Below, in pieces: positions 30,701 to 39,098 of a stretch of DNA of 64,000 bases. The position numbers and the translations under genes are program-made. The notes below the pieces were generated by a model. It was not told the DNA's origin and ran no database searches. It saw only the letters and a list, made by a program, of their open reading frames with translations. Origin of the DNA: SR-FBR-E99 sp963732365 (lineage in GTDB: Bacteria; Bacteroidota; Bacteroidia; Bacteroidales; VadinHA17); NCBI GenBank assembly GCA_963732365.1, contig CAVSZC010000007.1:124001-188000 (forward strand). The letters are read 5' to 3'. Each line of letters starts with the position of its first letter. The stretch's first letter is position 1.

Positions 30701-31373
30701 CTAATGTCCTCCTGCCGCGTTCCGGTGTTTCCGTCATGCTGACCCGTTTGTTGTACTTCACCGAAGTCTGAAGATAAGATTGTGTGTCAGTAGCCTTGAA
30801 AACAATGATCCAGCTGTCGCTGCCCTCTGCATGGCCGACAAGCTTTAGCCTGAGGGAGTTGCCGGGAGTAAGCCATGAGGCTGGTGCCCACAGTGTCATA
30901 TAACCCATGCCATCCCCGTGCATGTCATTCTGCACGCAGAAAAAGCTTAGTTTTCCACCATCGTCGCTTTTATATTCCCACGACCTGTTGGCGCCGGAGC
31001 TGAACTGAAACCTCCTGATACCGTCAACATACAGGTCATAATTGTGATCACCCGATGTCAGGTTTACCGATGCCATCCAGACAAACCCTGCTCCCTCAGC
31101 TGTATGGTCACCGGACACAGGTGAGGTAAGCCATTCAGCATACATCGTTCCGTCAGTGCACCTTACAAGCATCGACTCAGTGATATCGTTCCTCAGGCTG
31201 TGATAAACAAAATCATTGTCGCAGGTACTCTGCACAAATCCCTCATTAAATGATGTTATCCCTGAAGAAAACCTGGCAACCTCCGCGAGCAGGGAGCCAT
31301 CCTGGGCGGTTGCTGCGGATGAAATAGCAATCGCCGACAATGCAACCAATGTCTTTAATACCCTGTTAAACAT
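27783..31373 (-). CDS. Secreted GH38 alpha-mannosidase-like enzyme
   Basis: 1196 residues with a cleavable signal peptide ending near SSAATAQDG. The first 340 residues look like beta-sandwich accessory domains. The GH38 catalytic domain begins at HQDIAWM (351-357), corresponding to the family HxDxxW metal motif. The segment TYFNPDVPGRTMQMPQIL places D463 as the candidate nucleophile/metal ligand. The C-terminal half is the beta-rich region typical of GH38. Members cleave alpha-mannosyl linkages by a retaining, metal-dependent mechanism. HQD replaces the commoner HxD-L-x-W layout, so it is a divergent branch and the exact linkage is uncertain. The protein is probably periplasmic. Confidence 0.85.
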   Translation of the reverse strand: MFNRVLKTLVALSAIAISSAATAQDGSLLAEVARFSSGITSFNEGFVQSTCDNDFVYHSLRNDITESMLVRCTDGTMYAEWLTSPVSGDHTAEGAGFVWMASVNLTSGDHNYDLYVDGIRRFQFSSGANRSWEYKSDDGGKLSFFCVQNDMHGDGMGYMTLWAPASWLTPGNSLRLKLVGHAEGSDSWIIVFKATDTQSYLQTSVKYNKRVSMTETPERGRRTLVFESSPDLAGKELVFGAGKKETKFVMAAEGDKSRGQISISTPLISVSEVSVSDEYGLLLSTDPESLPQTFSKLGNNYSVQSVGRKEGDGSVKVTSVRSYRPGTAAALSQLAGSTLARGKIFLMVSSHQDIAWMDSPEKCVIERDTMLLTPLFRRAATDKSYRFDIENALLLKEYVHRHPDSREMIGSLLAGGQLSCGSSYIQPYEEMYSGEALIRQFYFGSRWLKKEFGYTADTYFNPDVPGRTMQMPQILKKSGTNFMSVSRMEAGLYKWYSPDGSSVLTYSPGHYSEAFRPLAGDFYDAAEYLAGTSLRWVEYYDSLSPVPAVPVLSSWDMSPPVSYSHLIDRWNTRWEVMSPDGRDVKMQLPEIIPALTTTFMTAAEQNNSSITSLYGERPAVWLYIHGPTHQKAINASRQGDILLTVAEKFATANALIDNSFVNYPEERLNRAWEAKIYPDHGWGGKHGDITDALFKEKYYFARSEAEAIITATLSDISSKIRVSPGKGIPVMVFNSLSWERSDRASFEMIFEKGWGSSIQLLDHKGSAVPVQLSKIVRHEDGSLKSAQADFIAEGVPSIGYRTYYVRPSADEIREYAGDASVQGKGDAPTRYSNKFYKVRFADGGLSSIYDLDMGLEIVDTTSFKAGEIFTMRSVGTGAGEFSDIQQPDMEGFDRAANYPHNWKIAETGDVYTMFVNRQPIRNAVIEEKIIFYNELKRIDFIIDLLNYDGVLYREYRMALPLKMTGGEICYEVPFGKVTVGKDEIEGAAGERYDTPCEEIHPRGIQNWIGADNDSYGVILSSSVAVADYIDPTDNTAENHILQPLLIASRRSCHGEGNEYLQTGDHQFGFSFTSYPKGGEKGRRFGVEANEKLIAVTGSGQYADAALPEEMSFFSIDDEADNLIISTVKKAEDEPAVIIRIYDTAGRGSDVTLKSFRRFGTAVRTNLIEETLESLPVNEDGIRFGIGKYSIETLLIR

Positions 31374-31392
31374 ACCTTTTACTTTTTATCAG

Positions 31393-32646
31393 TTATTTCA
31401 CAAGTCTGTTGATCCGGTCAATCAGCTCCATCATCGATCTGCCATTATGATATGGACATTTCCATGGATCTATCTTCCAGTCATTGCGATAATAGGGAGA
31501 GGGATCGTCTGCCGGCTCAACCAGATAGGGAACGCCAAGTCTGCTGACTTTAGTGAACCATTCGCCCCTTTCATGATCGATGACATGTTTGTCAATGAAA
31601 CCCCATGATTGCTTCACATTGTCCCAGTACTTTTCATTCCCCGTCAGCATGAAGGCATTCATAAAGCCTACCATTGTCTCGGCCTGTAACCACCAGTGTT
31701 TATTGGTCCGCACATGACTGCCAGAACGGCTTGACTCAAGAAAGAGTCCTCCATCCCTGTCAAGACCCGTCCGCTCAACTGCATCAGCCATGAGCAGCGA
31801 AAGTGACCTCATCTTTTCTATCACCTGACTGTCGCCAAGAATCCCGGTTGCTTCCCACAAAAGCCACGATGCTTCTATATCATGTCCGAAGGAGCATATT
31901 GCCTTCGAAGGCTCCGTCTCCCTGAATGATTCATCAAAGAAGATCCCCAGGTGTCCGTCAGACCTTATGATCTTATCAGTGAAGAGTAATATAAGTTCAC
32001 GCAAACGCTCTCTGACCAGTTCATCCTGCCACACCCTGAACAGGGCTGCATAGGCTTCGAGAAGATGAAGATGGGTATTCATTGACCTGGGCTCGTTATT
32101 GTCTGCCATGCGATTTTCACTGCAGGGCTTCCAGTCGCGTGTGCATGCCTCAATGTACCCGGGGTTTGTACTAACCTTTGTCCTGGCCTCAAGAAGCAGA
32201 AAGAATTGTTTAATTACTTCAAATACTTCAGGTGAGCGATTGTATTCGTAATACTTGCACATGGCGTAAATGACGAACACCTGCGCATAGGTGTGCTTTA
32301 TGTCAGAAGCAACGCTGTGGTCAGGTCTGAGCTCCATGAAGTAACCGCCAGCTTCTCTGTCTGCGAAGTTCTCCTGAATGACCTGCCAGGCTCTGTCAGC
32401 CATAAACTTGTATTCCCTTTCATCATATCTCATCGCCGCGGCAGAGAATGTCCACAGTATCCTTGCATTAAGCACGCATGACTTGTTAGCCGTAAGAACA
32501 GGTTTGCCTTCAAGATCAGCTGCACCGTAAAATCCTCCGTTATGGTGGTCAGGACTGTACCTTACCCACCATGCAAGGATATTGTTCTTCAACTCATTTT
32601 CAAAGATTGTACGGTAAGCAAAAAGTTCAGACTTTAAAATATTCAT
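31393..32646 (-). CDS. AGE-family sugar 2-epimerase (cellobiose/mannobiose epimerase-like)
   Basis: About 417 residues of the (alpha/alpha)6-barrel N-acylglucosamine 2-epimerase family. Conserved pieces include NGGFYGA, HTYAQVFVIYAM, SFGHDIEASWLLWEA, KHWWLQAETMVGF and CPYHNGRSMMEL, supplying the catalytic His and Trp residues of cellobiose 2-epimerases. Such enzymes interconvert glucose and mannose at the reducing end of disaccharides. No signal peptide is seen, so it is cytoplasmic. It is the first gene of the operon leading to GH38 and the sugar porter. A start at 32667 is possible; 32646 fits homologues better. Confidence 0.88.
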   Translation of the reverse strand: MNILKSELFAYRTIFENELKNNILAWWVRYSPDHHNGGFYGAADLEGKPVLTANKSCVLNARILWTFSAAAMRYDEREYKFMADRAWQVIQENFADREAGGYFMELRPDHSVASDIKHTYAQVFVIYAMCKYYEYNRSPEVFEVIKQFFLLLEARTKVSTNPGYIEACTRDWKPCSENRMADNNEPRSMNTHLHLLEAYAALFRVWQDELVRERLRELILLFTDKIIRSDGHLGIFFDESFRETEPSKAICSFGHDIEASWLLWEATGILGDSQVIEKMRSLSLLMADAVERTGLDRDGGLFLESSRSGSHVRTNKHWWLQAETMVGFMNAFMLTGNEKYWDNVKQSWGFIDKHVIDHERGEWFTKVSRLGVPYLVEPADDPSPYYRNDWKIDPWKCPYHNGRSMMELIDRINRLVK

Positions 32647-32853
32647 ATACAGATTATTAGTATACACAAATCTGAAAAGTGATATTCTTTCTAATATAGT
32701 CTGATTTGGTGAAAGAGATTATAAGGTTTATGATAATTCTGACAGGGAAACATAGGTAGGCAATGAACAGACGGAAGACCGAAGACGAAGAGTTAATAGT
32801 ATTGCCAGTTGCCAGGAAAAATGCGACCTTTGCCCCTGTCGTAATGCAAGCTA

Positions 32854-33747
32854 ATGAACAGGGGTCTCGCTTTTGGTACAGCAATTTTACTGATAATCAA
32901 TGTCAGCTCATGCCGCAAGGCACCGGATCCGCCGTCACCTGATGACACGGCCCTCTTCGCAGCATGCGTTGTGCCCGGAACATCATCATCTCTTGATATA
33001 GTGACATTCAATGTCGAAGGCTTCCCCAAGGCAGGATATTCAAGCGTAACGGCACTGGCAGCATTGCTCAAGACAATTGATGCCGATGCTGTGGCGCTGC
33101 AGGAAGTGGCCTCAGAGGCTGACTTCATCCGCATGGCAAACCTGATGCCCGGGTGGTCCGGTTACTTCTACCCTATTGATAACGATGACTGGAACCTTGC
33201 ATACCTCTTCAAAGACAGTGAGATAGAGGTTTCACTTGAATCGGCAAGACTCCTCTTCAAAGACGACTTTTATGCCTTTCCAAGACCACCGTTCGAGATA
33301 ATGATAAGCCACAAACCTTCAGGCACTGACCTTTACCTGATAAACCTCCATCTCAAATGCTGTGGCGGCACGGACAACGAGAACAGCCGGCGTACTGCCT
33401 CGCAGAAGCTCAAGGAGTATCTTGACTCCCAGAGAGGTGACGACGCCGTCGTGATGCTGGGCGACTACAACGACGAGATCGCGTCAGACAACGAAAGTGA
33501 GAACCCATTCCTTAACTTCGTCAATGACCCTGATGATTACCTGTTTTCTGACCTGGCGATAGCGAAAGGAACACCACTGTGGTGGTCATACCCCTCGTGG
33601 CCCAGCCACCTCGACCATATCCTCGTCACCGATGAGCTGGCTCAGTATGTTGACACTGCTATGGTCGTCAAGGCCAGCCCCTGTTATCCCGACTATGCCG
33701 ATGTACTTTCAGACCACCGGCCTGTCATGGTCAGAATACGTCAATAG
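32854..33747 (+). CDS. Endonuclease/exonuclease/phosphatase-family lipoprotein
   Basis: 297 residues. A lipoprotein signal with lipobox VSSC (Cys20) is followed by an EEP (DNase I-like) fold: DIVTFNVEGF, DADAVALQEV with the metal Glu, LINLHLKCCG, VVMLGDYNDE and the terminal SDHRPVMVRI with the catalytic Asp-His. All core metal and catalytic residues are present. EEP enzymes cleave DNA, RNA or phosphoesters, and the extracytoplasmic location points to nutrient nucleic acid or phosphoester hydrolysis. It converges on a second EEP gene. Confidence 0.9.
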   Translation: MNRGLAFGTAILLIINVSSCRKAPDPPSPDDTALFAACVVPGTSSSLDIVTFNVEGFPKAGYSSVTALAALLKTIDADAVALQEVASEADFIRMANLMPGWSGYFYPIDNDDWNLAYLFKDSEIEVSLESARLLFKDDFYAFPRPPFEIMISHKPSGTDLYLINLHLKCCGGTDNENSRRTASQKLKEYLDSQRGDDAVVMLGDYNDEIASDNESENPFLNFVNDPDDYLFSDLAIAKGTPLWWSYPSWPSHLDHILVTDELAQYVDTAMVVKASPCYPDYADVLSDHRPVMVRIRQ

Positions 33748-33800
33748 TGATTCCAAGCTTTACCTTCCTCCACGACTGCCTGCTGCCTACTCCCTGCTTC

Positions 33801-33828
33801 GTCCTCCGTAGCTTTAGCGAAGGAGGGC
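33801..33828. repeat. Short palindromic intergenic element
   Basis: Within the 97-base gap between two convergent EEP genes, CCTCCG and GAAGGAGG form an imperfect hairpin around TAGCTTTAGC. The gap also has short repeats of CCTTGCCCC. It could be a transcription terminator or a copy of an interspersed palindrome; only one copy was seen here. Confidence 0.4.
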
Positions 33829-33844
33829 TCCTTGCCCCTTGCCC

Positions 33845-34885
33845 CTACTTGTCCCTGGCTATGACAACGTAAACCGGAAAGTGGTCACTGTAACCACCCT
33901 GCCACACTGTTCCAACAAATGATCTGAGCGGATATCCCTTATACTGACCGTCCTTCTGAAGGAGGAAAGGTGCGTTGAATACCCTTGCCTGAAGGAACCT
34001 GTATGATGAGCGGTCACTCCCCAGAAGTGCCTGTGTTATTATTATCTGGTCGAAGAGATTTATCCCGTCACGGTAGTAGAGAGATCCTATACCTTTCCTG
34101 AAGAGAGGATACATGGTATTGAAGAGCTCCCCCTCTTCCAGACTCTCCGGATCACCCCCGGCACGAAGATACTTGCGGACGCTCTCGTCGGTGGGATCAT
34201 CATTGAGGTCACCCATGACAAAAATCTTCGCCTCCTGACTTATTGCAAGCAGGCTGTCGACCAGTCTCCGGGAGAGCTGGGCTGCAGCAATGCGCCGCGG
34301 ACGTGTTGTCATCTCGCCGCCGCTGCGCGACGGCCAGTGTCCTACTATGAAGTGCATCGGTTCACCGTCGAACCTGCCTGAGACCACAAGCTGGTCACGG
34401 GTATAAACCCTCTCACCATTTTCGTCGGTGAGGTCGAGCATGGGGCTGGCTGATGCCGTCACCCTGAAATACCTGGGACGATACATCAACGCCACGTCAA
34501 CACCCCTCCTGTCAGGCGAGTCATAATGAACGATCTGGTAGTTTGACTCTTTCAGTAGCGGGTGTGCCGCAAGGTCTTCGAGCACAGAGCGGTTCTCGAT
34601 CTCACTTACACCCAGCACGGCAGGTCCCCCACCCTGCCATCCGTTCTCCTCACCTATGCGCGAAATAACCAGTGCCATGTTGTCAAGCTTCTCAAGATAT
34701 CTACTGCCAGTCCATTTGTTGGGTCCATCAGGCGTAAATTCCTCATCAAGAACATCAGGAGTATCTATAGTGTCAAAGAGATTTTCGAGGTTATAGAAAC
34801 ATATCACCCCCGCCCTCACCTTCTGCTGGGCAAAGAGACAGGCAGAAGTGACTGAGAGAAATAATACAAATATTATCCTGAGCAT
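33845..34885 (-). CDS. Secreted endonuclease/exonuclease/phosphatase-family protein
   Basis: About 346 residues from MLRIIFVLFLSVTSACLFAQ, a signal peptide. The EEP fold is shown by ICFYNLENLFD, VLGVSEIENR with the metal Glu, FIVGHWPSRSGG, IFVMGDLNDDPTD and SDHFPVYVVI. This is the extracellular nuclease-like type found next to TonB systems in Bacteroidota. The frame extends to 34918, but a near-consensus -7 box lies at 34907-34914, so the ATG at 34885 is preferred. It is divergent from the TonB receptor gene. Confidence 0.9.
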   Translation of the reverse strand: MLRIIFVLFLSVTSACLFAQQKVRAGVICFYNLENLFDTIDTPDVLDEEFTPDGPNKWTGSRYLEKLDNMALVISRIGEENGWQGGGPAVLGVSEIENRSVLEDLAAHPLLKESNYQIVHYDSPDRRGVDVALMYRPRYFRVTASASPMLDLTDENGERVYTRDQLVVSGRFDGEPMHFIVGHWPSRSGGEMTTRPRRIAAAQLSRRLVDSLLAISQEAKIFVMGDLNDDPTDESVRKYLRAGGDPESLEEGELFNTMYPLFRKGIGSLYYRDGINLFDQIIITQALLGSDRSSYRFLQARVFNAPFLLQKDGQYKGYPLRSFVGTVWQGGYSDHFPVYVVIARDK

Positions 34886-34906
34886 AACCTTGGTCTTGAT
34901 TTGAAG

Positions 34907-34914
34907 TAAAGGTA
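34907..34914 (-). promoter_or_regulatory. Possible -7 box for the secreted EEP gene
   Basis: Leftward TACCTTTA differs from TAnnTTTG only in the last base and lies 21 bases before the preferred start codon. Confidence 0.4.
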
Positions 34915-34923
34915 GCACTTTCG

Positions 34924-34950
34924 CCTTTCTCCTTTCTCCTTTCTCCTTTT
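34924..34950 (+). repeat. Heptanucleotide tandem repeat upstream of the TonB receptor
   Basis: Three exact copies of CCTTTCT and a partial fourth lie between the divergent EEP and TonB receptor genes, ending 35 bases before the receptor start. Confidence 0.75.
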
Positions 34951-34985
34951 AATTATATCTTTATAGCTGACCTTTATTGCCAATC

Positions 34986-37703
34986 ATGAAATATAACAGA
35001 CTGATCTATTTTGTGTTACTGTGGATAGTCACATGCGGCACCTTAACTGCGCAGCAGGGAAAGGTGAGCGGGATCATCACAGACAGGAGCAGCGGATCAC
35101 CGCTTGCCGGTGCCGTAATCACCGACGCCTCGGGACGGGAACTCGGATCATCGGCTGACGACGGCTCATTCCTTGTGAGCACCGATCAGGGAAAACAGAT
35201 GCTCTTCATAGACCTGGCCGACTACGAACAGGTGATCATCAGTGTCACCGTAACAGCCGGTGCTACTGCGGATGCCGGATCGATTGCCATGCCGCGGCTC
35301 ACAAACTATATCAACGACTTTGTCTCTGTAAATGTGAGCGAGGGAGTCTCGGAAGACAGCTTCGAGAGCCAGGCGATACAGGGTGCCCTGAGCGCCTCTG
35401 CAGACATCTTCCTCAGCACATCAGCATATACCTTCGGCCCGGTGATGTACAGGGTCAGGGGCTATGACGCCAACTACCAGAATGTGAGCCTTAACGGCTT
35501 TGTGGTCAATGACATCGAATCGGGGTCTCCTTATTATTCGAACTGGGGAGGACTCAATGACGTCATGCGAAGCGCCATGGTAAGCTCGGGTCCCGAGCCC
35601 ATTGGCTTCCTCTTCGAGCCGGTGGGAGGCGCCACACGAATCAACACCCGCGCTTCAGAGTACCGCAGCGGCGTCAAGGCTGTCTATTCTCTCTCCAACC
35701 GGACATACCGAAACAGGGCGATGCTCACATACTCCACCGGGCTGATGAACAATAACTGGGCGTTCACCGGAAGCTACTCAAGACGGTGGAGCGAGAGAGG
35801 CTATGAGCAGGGGACCTTCTATGACGCCAACTCCTTCTTCCTCTCCGCTGAGAAGAAGATCAACAGCCGTCACAGCCTTAACCTCACGGCCCTTGACGCG
35901 ATATATGAGAGGGGTGTCGGCGGAGGCTCAACACAGGAGGCTTATGACCTTACCGGTGATGTCTATTATAATCCCTACTGGGGTCTTCAGAATGGCGAGG
36001 TGCGCAGTGCACGCGTCAGGAGCAACAACAAGCCGCTGATAACCCTTGCCCACTTCTGGAAACCGTCCGATAAGATTGACATACAGACTACTGCAGGTTA
36101 CTGGTTCGGCAAGAGCGGGTACTCAGCCCTCAACTGGTACGATGTGCTTGACCCCAGACCCGATTACTACCGCAAGCTGCCCAGCTACTACAGTGACGAA
36201 TCTGATATCGACCGCATCACAGAGGCTTGGCAGACTGACCCGTCAGTGAGCCAGATAGACTGGGATCACTTCTATTACGCCAACGGCAAGAACATCTTTT
36301 CTGTTCCTGATGAGGGAGGCGTTCCGGGCAACACAGTCACCGGAAACAGGTCAAAGTATATCGTCGAAGACAGGCGCAATGATATCTCACAGTTCCAGTT
36401 CAATACGAGGACTGCATGGGAGGTGTCAGAAAAATTCAATCTCACGGGAGGGCTGCTGGTCGATCTCTTCCGCGGACATAACTTCAACGTCATCAAGGAC
36501 CTCCTGGGGGGCGACTACTGGCTTGATGTAGACCAGTTTGCCGAAAGGGATTTCCCCAATGATCCTGACGCCTTTCAGAGCGACCTCAATGAGCCAAACA
36601 ACACAGTTACCGTCGGCGAAACATTCGGCAACAGCTATTATGCCATCCAGCGCGGCGCAACACTATGGGGCACGGGACGCTACAGCAACAAACGCTATTC
36701 GGCATACCTCAGCGCACACGCCAGGTATACTGAGATGTGGCGTGAAGGGCTGATGAAAAAAGGGCTGTTCCCTGACAATTCTTACGGCGAATCTGAGCAC
36801 CTCTCCTATCCCACCTGGGGTATCAAGGCAGGAGGCGACTTCCGCATCACGGGGCGCCACATGATTGTCCTTAATACACTCTTTACAAAGAACCCACCGT
36901 TATTCCGAAATGCCTTCCTCTCGCCGCGCACACGCAACAGCTCCACACCGGGACTGGGTCAGGAGACGATCATCTCGGGTGACATAAGTTACATCCTCCG
37001 CTCCCCGGTTGTCAAGGGAAGGCTTACCGCCTACTACACCCGCTTCAATGATCAGACGGAGGTGACAAGCTTCTATCATGACGAATGGAGGACCCTTGTC
37101 AACTATGCAATGTCAGGCATAGACAATGAGAATTACGGTATTGAGGCAGGAGCCGAGATCAGCCTCACTGCTGAGCTGTCAGTGAACGCAGTGGCCTCAC
37201 TCGGACAGTACCTCTGGGTAACCAATCCGGCTATCACAATAACGAAAGACAATAACAGCGAAGAGCTGAGTACCGAGGAGGTGTGGATAAAGTACTTCCG
37301 TCAGAGCGGAACACCACAGACAGCACTGGCTGCCGGTATTGAATACAACTCATCGCGCTTCTGGTGGGCAGGGGTGACAGGCAGCTACTACGACCAGATC
37401 TTCCTCGACTTCAACCCCGTCACCCGCACAAAGGACGAGACGGGTTACTATCCCTACTGGGAACAGCAGAAGCAGGTCGATCCGGGCTTCCTCATTGACA
37501 TCTTTGTCGGTAAATCATGGCTGGTAAATGACATTTACATAAATGTCAGCGCCAACCTCAGCAACGTGCTCAACAACCGCTCATTTGTCACAGGGGGCTT
37601 CGAGCAGTACAGGTTTGACCCTGAGAATCCGGAGCTTTTCCAGCCAAAGATCTATTATGCCAATGGCTTCAACTACTTCATTAATTTCAGTATCAGGTAT
37701 TAA
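34986..37703 (+). CDS. TonB-dependent outer-membrane receptor with carboxypeptidase-like N-terminal domain
   Basis: About 905 residues. The signal peptide ends near LTAQQG. A CarboxypepD_reg-like beta domain (about 25-105; VSGIITDRSSGSPLAGAVIT) is followed by the plug (about 120-230; MYRVRGYDANYQNVSLNGF, then VGGATRINTRASEY) and the 22-stranded barrel, ending in an aromatic (FINFSIRY). Such receptors import bulky ligands with energy from TonB. No SusD-like lipoprotein is adjacent, so it is not a standard SusCD glycan pair. Two DUF5689 lipoproteins follow directly, suggesting they act as ligand-binding partners. Confidence 0.9.
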   Translation: MKYNRLIYFVLLWIVTCGTLTAQQGKVSGIITDRSSGSPLAGAVITDASGRELGSSADDGSFLVSTDQGKQMLFIDLADYEQVIISVTVTAGATADAGSIAMPRLTNYINDFVSVNVSEGVSEDSFESQAIQGALSASADIFLSTSAYTFGPVMYRVRGYDANYQNVSLNGFVVNDIESGSPYYSNWGGLNDVMRSAMVSSGPEPIGFLFEPVGGATRINTRASEYRSGVKAVYSLSNRTYRNRAMLTYSTGLMNNNWAFTGSYSRRWSERGYEQGTFYDANSFFLSAEKKINSRHSLNLTALDAIYERGVGGGSTQEAYDLTGDVYYNPYWGLQNGEVRSARVRSNNKPLITLAHFWKPSDKIDIQTTAGYWFGKSGYSALNWYDVLDPRPDYYRKLPSYYSDESDIDRITEAWQTDPSVSQIDWDHFYYANGKNIFSVPDEGGVPGNTVTGNRSKYIVEDRRNDISQFQFNTRTAWEVSEKFNLTGGLLVDLFRGHNFNVIKDLLGGDYWLDVDQFAERDFPNDPDAFQSDLNEPNNTVTVGETFGNSYYAIQRGATLWGTGRYSNKRYSAYLSAHARYTEMWREGLMKKGLFPDNSYGESEHLSYPTWGIKAGGDFRITGRHMIVLNTLFTKNPPLFRNAFLSPRTRNSSTPGLGQETIISGDISYILRSPVVKGRLTAYYTRFNDQTEVTSFYHDEWRTLVNYAMSGIDNENYGIEAGAEISLTAELSVNAVASLGQYLWVTNPAITITKDNNSEELSTEEVWIKYFRQSGTPQTALAAGIEYNSSRFWWAGVTGSYYDQIFLDFNPVTRTKDETGYYPYWEQQKQVDPGFLIDIFVGKSWLVNDIYINVSANLSNVLNNRSFVTGGFEQYRFDPENPELFQPKIYYANGFNYFINFSIRY

Positions 37704-37722
37704 GATGAGGGAGGACAAGAAA

Positions 37723-39087
37723 ATGAAGATGAATACGAAAATACTGAAGGGGATTGCAGCCATGGCAGCCATGCTGGTTATCACCTCATGCATCGACAAC
37801 AACGAGGCCCCTCCTCCGGAGAAAGAGTTTGTTGCTGGTGAAATAGTAACCGTTGACCAGGTAAAGGCACTGTATGCCGCCGAGCTTGCAAAGCCGTGGC
37901 AGGAGCGTTACCCGGTACAGATAACACAAAACTGGTCGCTCAAGGGTATCATCACCGCCAGCGACAAGAAAGACGGCAACCTCTACAAGGAGGCATTTAT
38001 TGAGGATGGCACCACGGGGTTGCGGATGCTCTTTGACGCAACCAGCGGACTGTACATTGGTGATTCGGTAATAGTAAACGTTAAAGATCTCTACCTGGGC
38101 GACTACGGCAACTTCATCCAGATGGGAGGTGTGCCATACTATGATGGCGAAGGGAGCATAAGGGTATCAGGGTTCAACATGGACAGCCAGGTACTTAAGC
38201 TATCGATCGGAAACCCGACATACCCTGCAACGGCGACCATCACTCAGGTCAAATCATCTCAGTGGCTTGGCAGGCTCGTGAGGTTCGAGAACGTGGAGTT
38301 CAATGACAACGAGATCGGGCGGACATGGGCCGAACCTGATGCTGACCCACCCGCATCTGCAAACAGAAGCCTGGTCGACTGCTCAGACAAGAGCATAATC
38401 GTCAGGACCAGCGGCTATGCCTCTTTCGCCGGTGAGACCCTCCCTCCGGGAAAGGGATCGATAGTCGGCATCGTCACTGTCTTCAACAGCGACTACCAGC
38501 TTGTTGTGAGAGACTACTCCGAGGTGCAGATGACAGGCGAGAGGTGCGGATTCGTGCCCCAGCCCCTTGGCACTCCGGTGGAGACACTCAGCGAGAACTT
38601 CAGCAGCTTCAGTGACAATGCCACCGTTTATATCAGCGGCTGGCAGAACCTTGCCACTGCAGGAGGACGTCTGTGGCTGGCAAAAGTATTCAGCGGCAAC
38701 ACATACGCACAGGCAACCGGTTATAACTCAGACCTGACAAGTATGGTGACATGGCTCATCACCAGACCGGTGAGACTCTCCACCCAGAAGGTACTGACCT
38801 TCCAGACTGCCAAGGCCTACTGGGCACATACCGGCACGAACCTACCGATGCAGGTGCTCTTCTCAACAGACTATAACGGCACCAACATAACCACAGCCAC
38901 CTGGACACCGCTGACCGCAACACTGGCGCAGAAGAGCGATCCTGACCACACGTTCATCAACTCAGGCAATGTCAACCTGCCGGTTATGTCAGGAAAGTCA
39001 GGAGTGATAGCTTTCAAATATACGGGGAGCGATAGTGAAAGTACGACGTACCGTGTTGATAATATTATTGTTACAACTGCAAAATAA
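37723..39087 (+). CDS. DUF5689-domain lipoprotein 1
   Basis: About 454 residues. The lipobox is VITSC. A DUF5689/OB-like domain (about 40-270) contains WSLKGIITASDKKDGNLYKE, IQMGGVPYY and the end motif GERCG. A C-terminal beta-sandwich (about 285-450; ENFSSF, then STDYNG and YRVDNIIV) resembles the DUF5017/choice-of-anchor type. It is probably on the outer membrane. An upstream ATG at 37705 lies one base after the receptor stop, but GGAGG at 37709-37713 favours 37723. Function is not proved; position after the receptor suggests ligand capture. Confidence 0.78.
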   Translation: MKMNTKILKGIAAMAAMLVITSCIDNNEAPPPEKEFVAGEIVTVDQVKALYAAELAKPWQERYPVQITQNWSLKGIITASDKKDGNLYKEAFIEDGTTGLRMLFDATSGLYIGDSVIVNVKDLYLGDYGNFIQMGGVPYYDGEGSIRVSGFNMDSQVLKLSIGNPTYPATATITQVKSSQWLGRLVRFENVEFNDNEIGRTWAEPDADPPASANRSLVDCSDKSIIVRTSGYASFAGETLPPGKGSIVGIVTVFNSDYQLVVRDYSEVQMTGERCGFVPQPLGTPVETLSENFSSFSDNATVYISGWQNLATAGGRLWLAKVFSGNTYAQATGYNSDLTSMVTWLITRPVRLSTQKVLTFQTAKAYWAHTGTNLPMQVLFSTDYNGTNITTATWTPLTATLAQKSDPDHTFINSGNVNLPVMSGKSGVIAFKYTGSDSESTTYRVDNIIVTTAK

Positions 39088-39098
39088 ATACTGACCAG

